Shown here piece after piece: positions 17,042-25,903 of a stretch of 64,000 nt of DNA. The stretch comes from an uncultured Pseudoxanthomonas sp. GTDB lineage: Bacteria > Pseudomonadota > Gammaproteobacteria > Xanthomonadales > Xanthomonadaceae. The stretch covers positions 1 to 64,000 of the forward strand of contig CAMLGZ010000017.1 in assembly GCA_946479745.1 (NCBI GenBank), written 5' to 3'. Position numbers and translations under genes: made by a program. Within the stretch, counting starts at the first letter, position 1. The number at the start of each line of letters is the position of its first letter. A model generated the notes under the pieces. It was not told the DNA's origin. It searched no databases and saw only the letters and a list, made by a program, of their open reading frames with translations.

Positions 17042-18268
17042 ATGAAAACCTACCTAGTCGGCGGCGCCATACGCGATAGGTTGCTGGGCCTTGAACCCGG
17101 CGACCGCGACCATGTCGTGGTCGGCAGTACGCCAGAGGAAATGCTGGCGCAGGGCTTCAAGCCGGTCGGGCGCGATTTCCCGGTATTCCTGCATCCACGC
17201 ACCGGCGAGGAATACGCGCTGGCCCGCACCGAACGCAAAAGCGGGCGCGGTTATCGCGGCTTCGTGGTGGATACCGACCCGTCGGTGACGCTGGAAGAAG
17301 ACCTGGCACGGCGCGACTTCACCATCAATGCGATCGCGCAGGACGAACAAGGCGATCTGATCGATCCACTGGGCGGCGCGCGCGATGTGCAAGCGCGCGT
17401 ATTGCGGCATGCGGGGCCGGCCTTCGTCGAGGACCCGTTGCGCGTGCTGCGCGCCGCGCGGTTCATGGCGCGCTTCGCGGGACTCGGCTTCACGGTGGCG
17501 CCAGAGACGATGGAACTGATGCGGGGAATGGCCAAAGGCGGCGAGCTGACCGAGCTGGTGCCCGAGCGCGTCTGGCAGGAACTGGCGCGCGCGCTGCGTT
17601 CGGCCACCCCCTCGGCCTTCCTGCGCACCCTGCGCGAATGCGATGCGCTGGCCCAGGTACTGCCCGAAGTAGACGCGCTGTACGGCGTGCCGCAGCGCGC
17701 CGAGTTCCATCCGGAAGTGGACACCGGCCTGCACCAGGAAATGGTCAGCGACATGGCCGCACGGCTTGCGCCTGGCGATGACGCGATCGGCTTCGCCGCG
17801 CTGACTCACGACCTGGGTAAGGCGCTGACGCCCGCGGAAGTGTTGCCGAAACACATCGGCCACGAACACGCCGGTGTGGCTCCGCTGAAGGTGCTGTGCG
17901 AACGCCTCAAGGTACCGGCCGCACATCGCGAGCTGGCGATCATGGCCTGCAGGGAACACCTCAACGTGCATCGGCTGGATGAGCTGCGCGATGCCACTGT
18001 GCTGGAGCTGCTGGCGCGTTGCGATGCATTCCGTAAACCCGAGCGCATTGCGCAACTCGCCCTGGTCTGCGAAGCCGACAAACGTGGCCGCTTGGGCAGC
18101 GAGGATGCCGACTATCCGCAGAGCCGCGAACTGGCGCGCCTGCACGCGGCCGCAATGGCAATAACCGCTCGCGACATCGACGATGAAACGATCAGCGGCC
18201 CGGCGATGGGGGAAGCGTTGCGCAAGGCCCGCATCGTCGCCATCGGCAAAGCCCGAAGCCCCGCGTAG
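17042..18268 (+). CDS. cca: CCA tRNA nucleotidyltransferase (bacterial multifunctional type with HD domain)
   Basis: Adds or repairs the 3'-CCA end of tRNAs; this gammaproteobacterial type also has an HD phosphohydrolase domain. 408 aa from the ATG at 17042. Motifs: [11 protein letters not shown] (G-loop), [16 protein letters not shown] with the catalytic Asp pair, [36 protein letters not shown], and [11 protein letters not shown] for the HD domain. Started here the protein begins MKTYLVGG, which matches the family. The same frame stays open 66 bases further upstream through the right hairpin of the preceding palindromic element, so an N-terminally extended annotation would be wrong. The TAG stop is supplied by the next GTAG repeat. 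Confidence 0.96.
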   Translation: MKTYLVGGAIRDRLLGLEPGDRDHVVVGSTPEEMLAQGFKPVGRDFPVFLHPRTGEEYALARTERKSGRGYRGFVVDTDPSVTLEEDLARRDFTINAIAQDEQGDLIDPLGGARDVQARVLRHAGPAFVEDPLRVLRAARFMARFAGLGFTVAPETMELMRGMAKGGELTELVPERVWQELARALRSATPSAFLRTLRECDALAQVLPEVDALYGVPQRAEFHPEVDTGLHQEMVSDMAARLAPGDDAIGFAALTHDLGKALTPAEVLPKHIGHEHAGVAPLKVLCERLKVPAAHRELAIMACREHLNVHRLDELRDATVLELLARCDAFRKPERIAQLALVCEADKRGRLGSEDADYPQSRELARLHAAAMAITARDIDDETISGPAMGEALRKARIVAIGKARSPA

Positions 18269-18336
18269 GAGCGCCCCATGGGCGCGAGCTTTTCCTTTTA
18301 TCGAGAAAAGAGCTCGCGCCCATGGGGCGCTCCTAC
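18265..18336. repeat. GTAG REP pair at the cca stop codon
   Basis: Perfect 26-base arms at 18265-18290 and 18311-18336, opening GTAGGAGCGCC and closing GGCGCTCCTAC. The TAG at 18266-18268 is the cca stop. It lies in the convergent gap between cca and the sugar dehydrogenase gene and could also act as a terminator. Confidence 0.95.
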
Positions 18337-18347
18337 GATGCGGGGTT

Positions 18348-19658
18348 TTAGGTCGGCGTCAGCTTCAGCAGGCGCGCATTGGCGCCGTCCTCCAGCAACC
18401 AGATCGCGCCGTCCGGACCCTGTTCCACCTCGCGGATGCGCTGGCCCATCGGATAGCGCGACACTTCCCTGCCCGTGTTGCCGTCGAACTGGATGCGGAT
18501 CAGCGCCGTCGATGCCAACCCGCCGATGAAACCGTTGCCGCGGAAATAGGGAAACAGATTACCGTCGTAGATGATGAAACCGGCCGGCGCGATCACCGGC
18601 GTCCACCATGCCTCCGGTGCGTTGAATTCCGGTCGCGTGGAGTGATCGGGAATGTCGCTGCCGTCGTAGTTGCTGCCGTTGGAAACGATGGGCCATCCAT
18701 AGTTGGAGCCGCGTTCGATCAGGTTGAGTTCGTCGCCGCCCGCCGGGCCCATCTCATGCGTCCACAGCTGACCCTGCGCATTAAAAAAGATACCCAGCAC
18801 ATTACGATGGCCCAATGACCACACCTGCGCGGCGACTCCGCCCTGATTGGCGAACGGGTTGTCGGCCGGAATCGAACCATCGGCGTTGAGGCGGATGATC
18901 TTGCCCAGATTGGATTGCAGGTCCTGCGCCGGCGTGCCCTTCTGGCGTTCGCCGGAACTGATCCACAGCTTGCCGTCGCGGTCGAAGGCGATGCGGTGGC
19001 TGTAGTGTGCGTCGCCGCTCACCTTGATCTGCCGCCACAGCACCTGCAGGTTGGACAGGCTGCCGTTGTTGCCGCTGGCATCCAGGTTCAAGGTGGCGCG
19101 CGCCACTGCAGCGCCGCGTCCGCCGGTCCCTTCTTCGGCATAGCTCAGATACACCAGCCGATTGCTGGCGAACTGCGGATGCAGCACCACATCGCCCAAA
19201 CCGCCTTGTCCACCGTAAGCGACGGCGGGCACGCCGATGATTTCGCCGATCTGCTTGGTGGTGACATCGATCAATCGCAACTTGCCCGGCTTCTCGGTGA
19301 CCAGCAGGCGCCCATCGGGCAGGAAGGTCATCGCCCAGGGCTGATCGAACCGCGCGACCTCGGTGCTCTTGAAAGCGGGATTGGGAATCTGCCGGGCAGG
19401 CAGATTGCCGCCCATCGAGGGAGGCTGCCCGGCAGCTTGCGCGACTGCGTTGGCCTGGACACCGGCCGGCCGATTCGCCGGCATGCCCGCCGGCATGAGG
19501 CGCGGGGAAACCAAAAGCCGCGGCCCGGGGCGTTCGGGCGCCGCCTGTGCGGAACGTTCGCTTTCGCTATCGTCCGCAACCCAGGGCAAATCGCACGCGG
19601 TCAACAGCAACAGGCAGCAGGCAAACAGGTACCGAGACGGGCTCATGACGGCACTCAC
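18348..19658 (-). CDS. PQQ-dependent sugar dehydrogenase family lipoprotein
   Basis: Predicted periplasmic or membrane-anchored six-bladed beta-propeller of the soluble glucose dehydrogenase type (GSDH), 436 aa; such proteins use pyrroloquinoline quinone to oxidise aldoses. The N terminus is a lipoprotein signal with lipobox LLTAC (near residue 22). A Pro/Ala-rich linker then leads to the propeller at about residue 95. Family blocks: [38 protein letters not shown] with the active-site His and Arg region, [27 protein letters not shown] and SNYGWPIVS. Whether this organism makes PQQ cannot be judged here. The actual start may be either of two Met codons five residues apart. Confidence 0.9.
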   Translation of the reverse strand: MSAVMSPSRYLFACCLLLLTACDLPWVADDSESERSAQAAPERPGPRLLVSPRLMPAGMPANRPAGVQANAVAQAAGQPPSMGGNLPARQIPNPAFKSTEVARFDQPWAMTFLPDGRLLVTEKPGKLRLIDVTTKQIGEIIGVPAVAYGGQGGLGDVVLHPQFASNRLVYLSYAEEGTGGRGAAVARATLNLDASGNNGSLSNLQVLWRQIKVSGDAHYSHRIAFDRDGKLWISSGERQKGTPAQDLQSNLGKIIRLNADGSIPADNPFANQGGVAAQVWSLGHRNVLGIFFNAQGQLWTHEMGPAGGDELNLIERGSNYGWPIVSNGSNYDGSDIPDHSTRPEFNAPEAWWTPVIAPAGFIIYDGNLFPYFRGNGFIGGLASTALIRIQFDGNTGREVSRYPMGQRIREVEQGPDGAIWLLEDGANARLLKLTPT

Positions 19659-19734
19659 ACCGGGGGATGCCCGTCTTTCTACTCCAGTGCGGCGCAGAAA
19701 GCTGTGATCGGAAGCAGAACGATGCGGTGAACCG

Positions 19735-20811
19735 TCAGAGCTTGAGGTACCACCGGCGGTGATCCATCCAGCGCACCACTGCCCACCACAAGCCCACGAA
19801 CGCCAAGGCGAAAGCCAGCGACGGCAGGTACGGCCCGAAGCGCGGCGTCATCCAATGGCTGAAGCCGACGCGGTAGATCGGTTCCCACCCACCCAATCCT
19901 GCCAGCACATACACCATCGCCGCCGATCCGACATAGGCGGCAATGGCATTGACCCCAAAACGGCGGCCGAGCGCAGGCCACTTCCGGACATCGATCAGCA
20001 CATGGCACAGGACCAGCGCCAGCATGGCCCAGCCCGCCGTCCACAACACATAGGAAGACGTCCACAGGTTCTTGTTGAACGGGAACCAGAGCGACCAGGC
20101 GAATCCGACCGCCAACGCGATCAACCCGGCCAGCAGCAACCGCTTCACCTCGCCGCCGCGCAGCCATTGGCCCGCGCGTACGCCCAGCAGCGTGGTGGCG
20201 ATGGCGGGCAGCGTGCTCAACAAGCCTTCCGGATCGTGGCCCCGGCCGCTGGCCGCATCGAACTGATAGGCCATCGGCCCCAGCAGCGCGGTATCGATGA
20301 GGCTGGCCAGATTGTCCCAGGGCGCGAACGAACCACCCGCGACCAGCAAGGCCCAATAGCCCAGCAACACGGTCGCGATGATCGTCCACTGCGCTTTGGC
20401 GCCGGTAAAAGTCGCCAGCAAACCCGCCGCCGCAAAACACAGGCCGATGCGCTGCAGCACGCCCCACGGCCTGAACGACGGCTTGTCCAACAGCCAGAAC
20501 GCCAGCAGGTGCAACAGCAATCCCAGGCCGATGATCTTCGCGGCGCGCAGCATCACCGCGCGGCGCAGCGGAGCGATATCGGTGCCCGCTTCCACGCGCG
20601 GAGCGATGCCCAGTGCGATCGACACGCCGACGATGAAGAGAAAGAACGGGAACACCAGGTCGGTCGGCGTGCAGCCGTTCCATTCCGAATGCAGCAGCGG
20701 CGCGTACACGTGGCCCCAATCGCCCGGGTTGTTGACCAGCAGCATCGCCGCGACGGTAATGCCGCGCAGCGCGTCGACGGAGGCGAAACGTGTCTGCCGG
20801 ATCACTGCCAT
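19735..20811 (-). CDS. nagX: NagX-like DUF5009 membrane acyltransferase-family protein
   Basis: Inner-membrane protein of 358 aa with about ten helices, related to heparan-alpha-glucosaminide N-acetyltransferase. In several Shewanella and Xanthomonas GlcNAc loci it is called NagX; its role is not settled. Family features: [20 protein letters not shown] at the N terminus, the conserved [20 protein letters not shown] with the His thought to be catalytic in the eukaryotic enzyme, and [19 protein letters not shown]. The start at 20811 has AGGAAAGG just upstream; a longer open frame crosses the repeat. It is the last gene of the leftward nag operon, separated from nagA only by a GTAG hairpin element. 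Confidence 0.85.
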   Translation of the reverse strand: MAVIRQTRFASVDALRGITVAAMLLVNNPGDWGHVYAPLLHSEWNGCTPTDLVFPFFLFIVGVSIALGIAPRVEAGTDIAPLRRAVMLRAAKIIGLGLLLHLLAFWLLDKPSFRPWGVLQRIGLCFAAAGLLATFTGAKAQWTIIATVLLGYWALLVAGGSFAPWDNLASLIDTALLGPMAYQFDAASGRGHDPEGLLSTLPAIATTLLGVRAGQWLRGGEVKRLLLAGLIALAVGFAWSLWFPFNKNLWTSSYVLWTAGWAMLALVLCHVLIDVRKWPALGRRFGVNAIAAYVGSAAMVYVLAGLGGWEPIYRVGFSHWMTPRFGPYLPSLAFALAFVGLWWAVVRWMDHRRWYLKL

Positions 20812-20823
20812 ACCTTTCCTGTC

Positions 20824-20900
20824 GAAGGAGCGGGCCCTGCCCGCGACCGCTCTTGGCGGATATTGCGTGAACGGCGGTCGCGGGCAGGGCCCGCTCCTAC
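20824..20900. repeat. GTAG REP pair between nagA and nagX
   Basis: Arms of 27 bases (20824-20850 and 20874-20900) with one mismatch, opening GTAGGAGCGGGCCC when read on the minus strand. It fills almost the whole gap. The TAG at 20899-20897 is the nagA stop codon. The element at 35002-35078 has the same sequence type. Confidence 0.93.
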
Positions 20901-22057
20901 AGTGCTTCGCCGCCGATCCATGTGTTGACCACCTGCAGATCGGAATCGAGCGATACGAAATCGGCCGAATAACCCGGCGCGATCCGTCCGAAGCGATCGC
21001 CAAGCCCCAGGAACTCCGCGGGATAAGTCGACGCCATGCGCGAGGCTTCTTCCAGCGGTACGCCGAGCATCGTCACGCTGTTGCGCACTGCGGTCACCAT
21101 GTCCAGCGCCGATCCGGCAAGCACACCGGCCGCATTGCGCAACACGCCATCGCGCGCGGTGATCACTTCGCCATACAGCTCGTAACTGGGATCGTCCGCA
21201 CCGACCGGCGGCATGGCGTCTGTGACCAGAAAAAGTTTGCCGCGCGGCTTGGCCATCAATGCCACCCGCAGGCTGGCAGGATGCACGTGCACGCCATCGA
21301 CGATGACGCCGCACCAGGTGTTGCGATCTTCCAGCGCCGCGCCCACTGCACCCGGTTCGCGGCCCTGCAGCGGCGACATGGCGTTGTACAGATGGGTGAA
21401 GCCGCGGATGCCGGACTCGATACCGGCGCGCATTTCGTCATACGAGGCGGCGGTATGCCCGGCCACGACGATTGCGCCGCGCGCCGCCAGCGCCTGGATA
21501 TCTGCCGCCGAAACGCGCTCGGGTGCCAACGTGATCACGGTGACGCCATTGTCCAGAGAAGTGGCCAGTTCGATCTCGCGCGCATCGGGCGTGCGGAACT
21601 TGGCTGCGTCGTGCGTGCCCTTGCGTGCGGGTGCGATGTACGGACCTTCGAGATGGATACCGAGTACCCCAGGCACGTTTTCCGCGATCGCCTGGCGCGT
21701 CGCGGCAATGGCCTTGCCCATCACTTCGACATCGTCGCTGATCAGCGTCGGCAGAAAACCGGTGGTGCCGAAACGACGATGCGCGCGGCCTATGGCGCGT
21801 AGCGCGGCCACATCGGGTGCGTTGTTGAACAGCACTCCGCCGCCGCCATTGACCTGGCAATCGATGAAACCCGGCAGCAGGATCGCGCCTTGCAGGTCGT
21901 ACGCATCGTCGGCGCGCTGCAAAGCTTCGTGCTCGGGAATCACCGCGACAATACGCCCCGCCTGTACCAGCACCGCAATGCCCTCCTCGATCCGGTGATC
22001 GGTGAGGACGCGGCCGTTGACCAGGGCCAGGGTGCTGTCGGTCGGATTGCCGTTCAT
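20897..22057 (-). CDS. nagA: N-acetylglucosamine-6-phosphate deacetylase
   Basis: Cytoplasmic amidohydrolase removing acetate from GlcNAc-6-phosphate to give glucosamine-6-phosphate; 386 aa, usual length. Motifs: LLPGFIDCQVNGGGGVLF, GIHLEGPYIAPARKGTH with the metal-binding Glu, VVAGHTAASYDEM with a metal His, FTHLYNAMSPLQGREPG with the second His, GVIVDGVHVHPAS, and LVTDAMPPVGA with the catalytic Asp. The ATG overlaps the stop of nagB-II by four bases (ATGA), implying coupled translation. The stop TAG lies within a GTAG palindrome. It works with the neighbouring kinase and deaminase to channel GlcNAc into glycolysis. Confidence 0.97.
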   Translation of the reverse strand: MNGNPTDSTLALVNGRVLTDHRIEEGIAVLVQAGRIVAVIPEHEALQRADDAYDLQGAILLPGFIDCQVNGGGGVLFNNAPDVAALRAIGRAHRRFGTTGFLPTLISDDVEVMGKAIAATRQAIAENVPGVLGIHLEGPYIAPARKGTHDAAKFRTPDAREIELATSLDNGVTVITLAPERVSAADIQALAARGAIVVAGHTAASYDEMRAGIESGIRGFTHLYNAMSPLQGREPGAVGAALEDRNTWCGVIVDGVHVHPASLRVALMAKPRGKLFLVTDAMPPVGADDPSYELYGEVITARDGVLRNAAGVLAGSALDMVTAVRNSVTMLGVPLEEASRMASTYPAEFLGLGDRFGRIAPGYSADFVSLDSDLQVVNTWIGGEAL

Positions 22058-23106
22058 ACGGTTTCGGTGACTTTATTCAAATGCGGCGGCACATCGGGAT
22101 TGTGCCCGCGGCGCAGCGCCAATGCATTGATGGCGCGATAGAAACTCTGGATGGTCAGCAATGGGGCGCAGGCCGGATGCGATGCTTTCACCAGCGGAAG
22201 GTCGCCGTGCGCCGACGAAACCCAGACCTCCGCGCCGCGCGTCCGGAACTCTTTCGCCAGCGCCAGCGTGCCGGCTTCGGTTTCATCCGGTTGCGCGAAA
22301 CACAGCACCGGAAACCCCGGCCCCACCAGCGCCATCGGCCCGTGCTTCACTTCCGCCGAGCTGTAGGCTTCAGCGTGCAAGCCGCAGGTTTCCTTGAATT
22401 TGAGCGCGGCTTCCTGGGCGGCGGCGAGCCCCAGTCCGCGCCCCAGTACGAACAGGTTGTGCGCATCGACCAGGCCTTCGGTCAGCGGCGACCAGTCGGC
22501 CTGCCACGCGGCGCGCAGACTGTCGGGCAAGGTGTCCAGCGCGTCGAGCAGCGGCGCCTGGTTCTTCCAATGCGCGGCCAGTTGCAGGATGGCCGACAGC
22601 GAGGACAGATAACTCTTGGTCGCCGCCACGCTGCGTTCGGGACCGGCATGCAGCGGAACCACGGTGTGCGCCAACTGCGCGAGTGGGGAATCCTCCACGT
22701 TCACCAGCGCCACCACGCGCGCGCCGGCTTCGCGCGCGGCCTCGGCGTTGCGCAGCAGGTCGGGGCTTTTGCCCGATTGCGAGATGACCAGATACAGCGC
22801 GCCTTCCAGCTTCTGTTTCGCCTCGTAAACCGAGCCGACCGAGGGCGAAGCCGACGCGGTGACGATGCCCAGCTGCGTCTCGAACAGGTATTTGGCATAG
22901 GTGGCCGCATGGTCGGAACTGCCGCGCGCGCAGGTCGCCACGAACGGTGGCGGATTGCGGCGCAGGTCTTCGGCCAGCGCGGCGATGACCGGTTGGTTGC
23001 GCGCGAACTGCGCCGCGACCACTTCGGCGGTCTGCGCGGCTTCGGCGTACATCAGGGTTTCGTGGGGCGCGGGTAAACCGGCCTGGTGGGTTGCTGCGGT
23101 GTTCAT
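22054..23106 (-). CDS. nagB-II: Glucosamine-6-phosphate deaminase, NagB-II (SIS-domain) type
   Basis: SIS-domain protein of 350 aa resembling the isomerase half of GlmS but lacking the glutamine amidotransferase domain. Such NagB-II proteins replace classical NagB in Shewanella and xanthomonad GlcNAc pathways, turning glucosamine-6-phosphate into fructose-6-phosphate plus ammonia. Motifs: ATCARGSSDHAATYAKYL, LVISQSGKSPDLL, GPERSVAATKSYLSSLSA, LFVLGRGLGLAAAQEAALK and HAEAYSSAEVKHGPMAL. The start is placed at the ATG at 23106; the frame opens six codons earlier at a TTG that overlaps nagR. It is flanked by nagR upstream and nagA downstream (four-base overlap). Confidence 0.93.
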   Translation of the reverse strand: MNTAATHQAGLPAPHETLMYAEAAQTAEVVAAQFARNQPVIAALAEDLRRNPPPFVATCARGSSDHAATYAKYLFETQLGIVTASASPSVGSVYEAKQKLEGALYLVISQSGKSPDLLRNAEAAREAGARVVALVNVEDSPLAQLAHTVVPLHAGPERSVAATKSYLSSLSAILQLAAHWKNQAPLLDALDTLPDSLRAAWQADWSPLTEGLVDAHNLFVLGRGLGLAAAQEAALKFKETCGLHAEAYSSAEVKHGPMALVGPGFPVLCFAQPDETEAGTLALAKEFRTRGAEVWVSSAHGDLPLVKASHPACAPLLTIQSFYRAINALALRRGHNPDVPPHLNKVTETV

Positions 23107-23120
23107 GGGGTGGCTTGGCT

Positions 23121-24182
23121 TCAATCGTTGCGCGGGCGTACCGGCGCGGTGGAGCCGCGCACCACCAGTTGCGGCACGAAGCCCTGGTTGTGCAGCGGCG
23201 TGGGGTTTTCGTCGTAGGCGTCGTGGCGCAGGCCGGCGATCAGCAGCCGCGCGGCCTGCCGGGCGATGTCTTCGGTGGCTTGTTTGGCGGTGGTCAGCGC
23301 GGGCCAGGACTGCTTGGAGAACGGGCTGTCCTCGAACCCTGCGATGGAAAGATCGTAGGGTACGTTCATGCCCGCCGATTTCGCCGCGGCCAGCACACCG
23401 GCGGCGATTTCATCGTTGGACCCGAAGATCGCGGTGGGCGGTTCGCGTAAGGCGAGCAAGCGCCGGGCGCCGCGGAAACCATCGTCGAACGTGTAGTCAC
23501 CGGGCACGATCAAGTGCTTGTCCAGGGTGATGCCGTAATCCTTCAGCGCCTTCTCATAGCCGTTGTAGCGTTCGATGCTGGACCGGTGCGCCAACCCGCC
23601 CCACAGGAAGCCGATGCGCTGGTGGCCGAGTTGGATCAGGTGTTCGGTGATTTCGTAGGCGGCATCGTGGTCGTCCACGTAGACGCAGGGGTAGCCGTCG
23701 TTGGGATCTTCGGTGGCGGCGATGATGCGCACCAGCTTCACGCCGCGCGCGGCCAGCGCCTGCACCAGTTCCATGCTTTCGGACATGGGCGCGGTCAGCA
23801 CCAGCCCGGCCAGGCGCGAGCGCTGCACCAGTTCCGACAACTCTTCGGCCAGCAATGGCGAGGTGGAATCGCAGGGGTGGATCTGCAGGCCGAAGCCAGT
23901 TTCCCGGCACGCGGCCAGCACGCCGTTCTGCACGCCGATGATGTGGTACGGGTTGGGGTTGTCGTAGATCAGGCCGACCACGAACGGCGTGCCGCTGCGC
24001 AGGTTGCGCGCGGACTGGTCGGGTTCGTAATCCAGTTCGGCGATGGCGTGCAGCACGCGCGCGCGCGTGCCCTGCATGACCGAAGGTTCGTTGTTGATGA
24101 CGCGCGATACGGTCTTCAACGAGACCTTGGCGCGTTCGGCGACGTCCTTGATGGTCGGTCTGCGCATATTCGGCTCAGCCAT
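23121..24182 (-). CDS. nagR: LacI-family transcriptional regulator of the GlcNAc locus (NagR-like)
   Basis: DNA-binding repressor of 353 aa. The N-terminal helix-turn-helix is TIKDVAERAKVSLKTVSRV, followed by the hinge region LDYEPDQSARNLRSG and a periplasmic-binding-protein-like effector domain ending PQLVVRGSTAPV. It lies between the transporter gene nagP and the deaminase gene, so it probably senses GlcNAc or a phosphorylated derivative and controls the whole locus. The two palindromes centred on AACGTT in the nagP-glk control region are the likely operators, since LacI proteins favour such sites with a central CG. A CAGGA ribosome site precedes the start. NagR of Xanthomonas has this role; the assignment here is by context. 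Confidence 0.92.
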   Translation of the reverse strand: MAEPNMRRPTIKDVAERAKVSLKTVSRVINNEPSVMQGTRARVLHAIAELDYEPDQSARNLRSGTPFVVGLIYDNPNPYHIIGVQNGVLAACRETGFGLQIHPCDSTSPLLAEELSELVQRSRLAGLVLTAPMSESMELVQALAARGVKLVRIIAATEDPNDGYPCVYVDDHDAAYEITEHLIQLGHQRIGFLWGGLAHRSSIERYNGYEKALKDYGITLDKHLIVPGDYTFDDGFRGARRLLALREPPTAIFGSNDEIAAGVLAAAKSAGMNVPYDLSIAGFEDSPFSKQSWPALTTAKQATEDIARQAARLLIAGLRHDAYDENPTPLHNQGFVPQLVVRGSTAPVRPRND

Positions 24183-24209
24183 GTCCTGTGATTCCCGGTG
24201 ACGTGCGCA

Positions 24210-25502
24210 TCATGCCTGCTTCGTCTTGCCCACGCGGTGTCCACGCAAGGCGAAGAACAGGATGTAGAGGTAGCAAGGCACGGCGAGCAGCACGAACACC
24301 AGTTGGAAATCGTGATGCTGCTTCAGGATGGCGAACGCCTGCGGGATGATCGCACCGCCGGCGATGCCCATGACCAGCAACGCCGAACCGGTCTCGGTGA
24401 AGCGACCCAGGCCCTTGATCGCCAGCGGGAAAATCGCCGGCCACATCATCGCGTTGGCGAAACCCAGCGCCGCGATGAAACCGACTGAGACATAACCCTT
24501 GGTCAGGAACGCGCAAAGGGCAAACACCATGCCCAGCGCCGCCGAAACGCTGAGGTAGCGCTGCTGCGAAATGAACCGCGGAATCGCCGCCAGTCCGATC
24601 AGATAGCCCAGCAGCATCGCGCAGAGGGTGAAAAAGGTGAAGAACTTGGTTTCATCCAGCGGCAGTCCGAAGCCGTTGCCATAGGTGCCGATGGCGTCGC
24701 CCGCCAGCACTTCCACGCCCACGTACACGAACAGACACAGCACGCCCAGCCACAGGTGCGGGAACTGGAACACGCTGCCCTTGCCGCCGTGGGCGCCATC
24801 GGCGCGTTCGGCATTGACGTCGGCGGGTTTGATCTCGGGCAGCGAAGAAAACAGGATCGCAATCGCCACCAGCACCAGCACACCGGCCATCACCAGGTAG
24901 GGGGTATGGATCTTGGCCGCGAACTCGTTCAACAGCGTCGCTTTGGTCGCCGCATCGGCGGCGCTGACCTGTGCGGCCAGGTCGCCGATACCGTGCAGCA
25001 CCAGCGAACCGATCAGCAGCGGCGCCAGCATGCCGGCGACCTTGTTGCAGATGCCCATCACGGCGATGCGCTGCGCCGCACTTTCGATCGGGCCCAGGAT
25101 GCTGATGTAGGGATTGACCGCGGTCTGCAGCATGGCCAGGCCGCCGCCGATCACGAACAGTCCGGTCAGCGCACCGGCATAAACCCGTTGCGTGGACAGT
25201 TCGCCGAACAAAGCCGCGCCAATGGCCATGACGAACAGACTGAACGCCAATCCCTTCTTCAGGCCGGTGCGCTTCAGCACCCAGGACGCGGGCAAGGCCA
25301 ACATGAAATAGGAAATGTAGAAAACGAAAACAACGAAGAACGCCTTCACCTCATCCAGGTCGAAGGCCAGCTTCACGAACGTGATCAGCGGCCCGTTGAT
25401 CCAGGTGAAGAACCCCATGATGAAGAACAGCACGCCGATGATGGCGATGGAACCGGCGTGCCGATTGGCAGCGACAGCGGCGGTGACAGGTACTGCAGTC
25501 AT
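24210..25502 (-). CDS. nagP: N-acetylglucosamine permease NagP, sugar MFS transporter
   Basis: Inner-membrane 12-helix transporter of the FucP/GluP branch of the major facilitator superfamily, 430 aa, expected to import GlcNAc with protons. Visible features: FFIMGFFTWINGPLITFVKL in helix 1, a family hallmark; FYISYFMLALPASWVLKRTG across helices 2-3; GGGLAMLQTAVNPYISILGP; RIAVMGICNKVAGMLAPLLI; a central cytoplasmic loop rich in charged residues; and NAMMWPAIFPLAIKGLGRFT late in the protein. It is first in the leftward operon, with AGGGAG before the ATG and an AACGTT-type operator about 85-95 bases upstream. The deduced substrate rests on context with nagA, nagB-II and the kinase. Confidence 0.93.
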   Translation of the reverse strand: MTAVPVTAAVAANRHAGSIAIIGVLFFIMGFFTWINGPLITFVKLAFDLDEVKAFFVVFVFYISYFMLALPASWVLKRTGLKKGLAFSLFVMAIGAALFGELSTQRVYAGALTGLFVIGGGLAMLQTAVNPYISILGPIESAAQRIAVMGICNKVAGMLAPLLIGSLVLHGIGDLAAQVSAADAATKATLLNEFAAKIHTPYLVMAGVLVLVAIAILFSSLPEIKPADVNAERADGAHGGKGSVFQFPHLWLGVLCLFVYVGVEVLAGDAIGTYGNGFGLPLDETKFFTFFTLCAMLLGYLIGLAAIPRFISQQRYLSVSAALGMVFALCAFLTKGYVSVGFIAALGFANAMMWPAIFPLAIKGLGRFTETGSALLVMGIAGGAIIPQAFAILKQHHDFQLVFVLLAVPCYLYILFFALRGHRVGKTKQA

Positions 25503-25584
25503 GACGATGGACTCCCTGAGGGCGGTGGCCGCAACGACGCCGGTGAACCAGCGATGCCGGAGGCAGATCTGCGGCTCTGGCTGG

Positions 25585-25598
25585 GAATAACGTTGTCA
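25585..25598. promoter_or_regulatory. Candidate NagR operator, nagP side
   Basis: Read on the minus strand the site is TGACAACGTTATTC: its left half is identical to the perfect palindrome at 25829-25842 and it shares the same AACGTT centre. It lies in the nagP leader. A LacI-type repressor gene is in the operon. Confidence 0.6.
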
Positions 25599-25828
25599 TA
25601 CTTTTCTCCCCGGGGCCACTTTGGAGTCGCGCCGGCGCTGTTGGGATCGCCAAATCCTTGCCTGGATTTTCTTGCGCCGCAACACGATGACCGTATGGAA
25701 GACCGCCATATGTGCATGAATATGAACATAAATCCACGAAAATGGGTGCAATTGGTCAGAATTGTTACCGGCATCGATACCGTTGCAACCATTTCGGGCC
25801 GCCCTGCCATTTTTTCATGACTGGCTGT

Positions 25829-25842
25829 TGACAACGTTGTCA
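25829..25842. promoter_or_regulatory. Candidate NagR operator, glk side (perfect palindrome)
   Basis: TGACAACGTTGTCA is a perfect 14-base palindrome with a central CG, typical of LacI-family operators. It overlaps a TTGACA (25828-25833) that could be the -35 box of the rightward promoter, so binding would block transcription. The matching -10 box is weak by eye. Confidence 0.72.
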
Positions 25843-25903
25843 GGCCAATCTCACACTCCGGCGCAATGGCCCTGCGGATTACTGCGCCGCGGCCCGCGAA
25901 GAC

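Larger units (their letters stand above)
25503..25903. promoter_or_regulatory. Divergent control region between nagP and glk
   Basis: The 401 bases contain no gene. They hold the leftward nagP promoter region and the rightward promoter of glk, the TonB receptor and the hexosaminidase. Two related palindromes lie in it (25585-25598 and 25829-25842), about 245 bases apart. A middle AT-rich stretch near 25690-25760 may carry further promoter elements, but I cannot place them with confidence. Confidence 0.7.
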
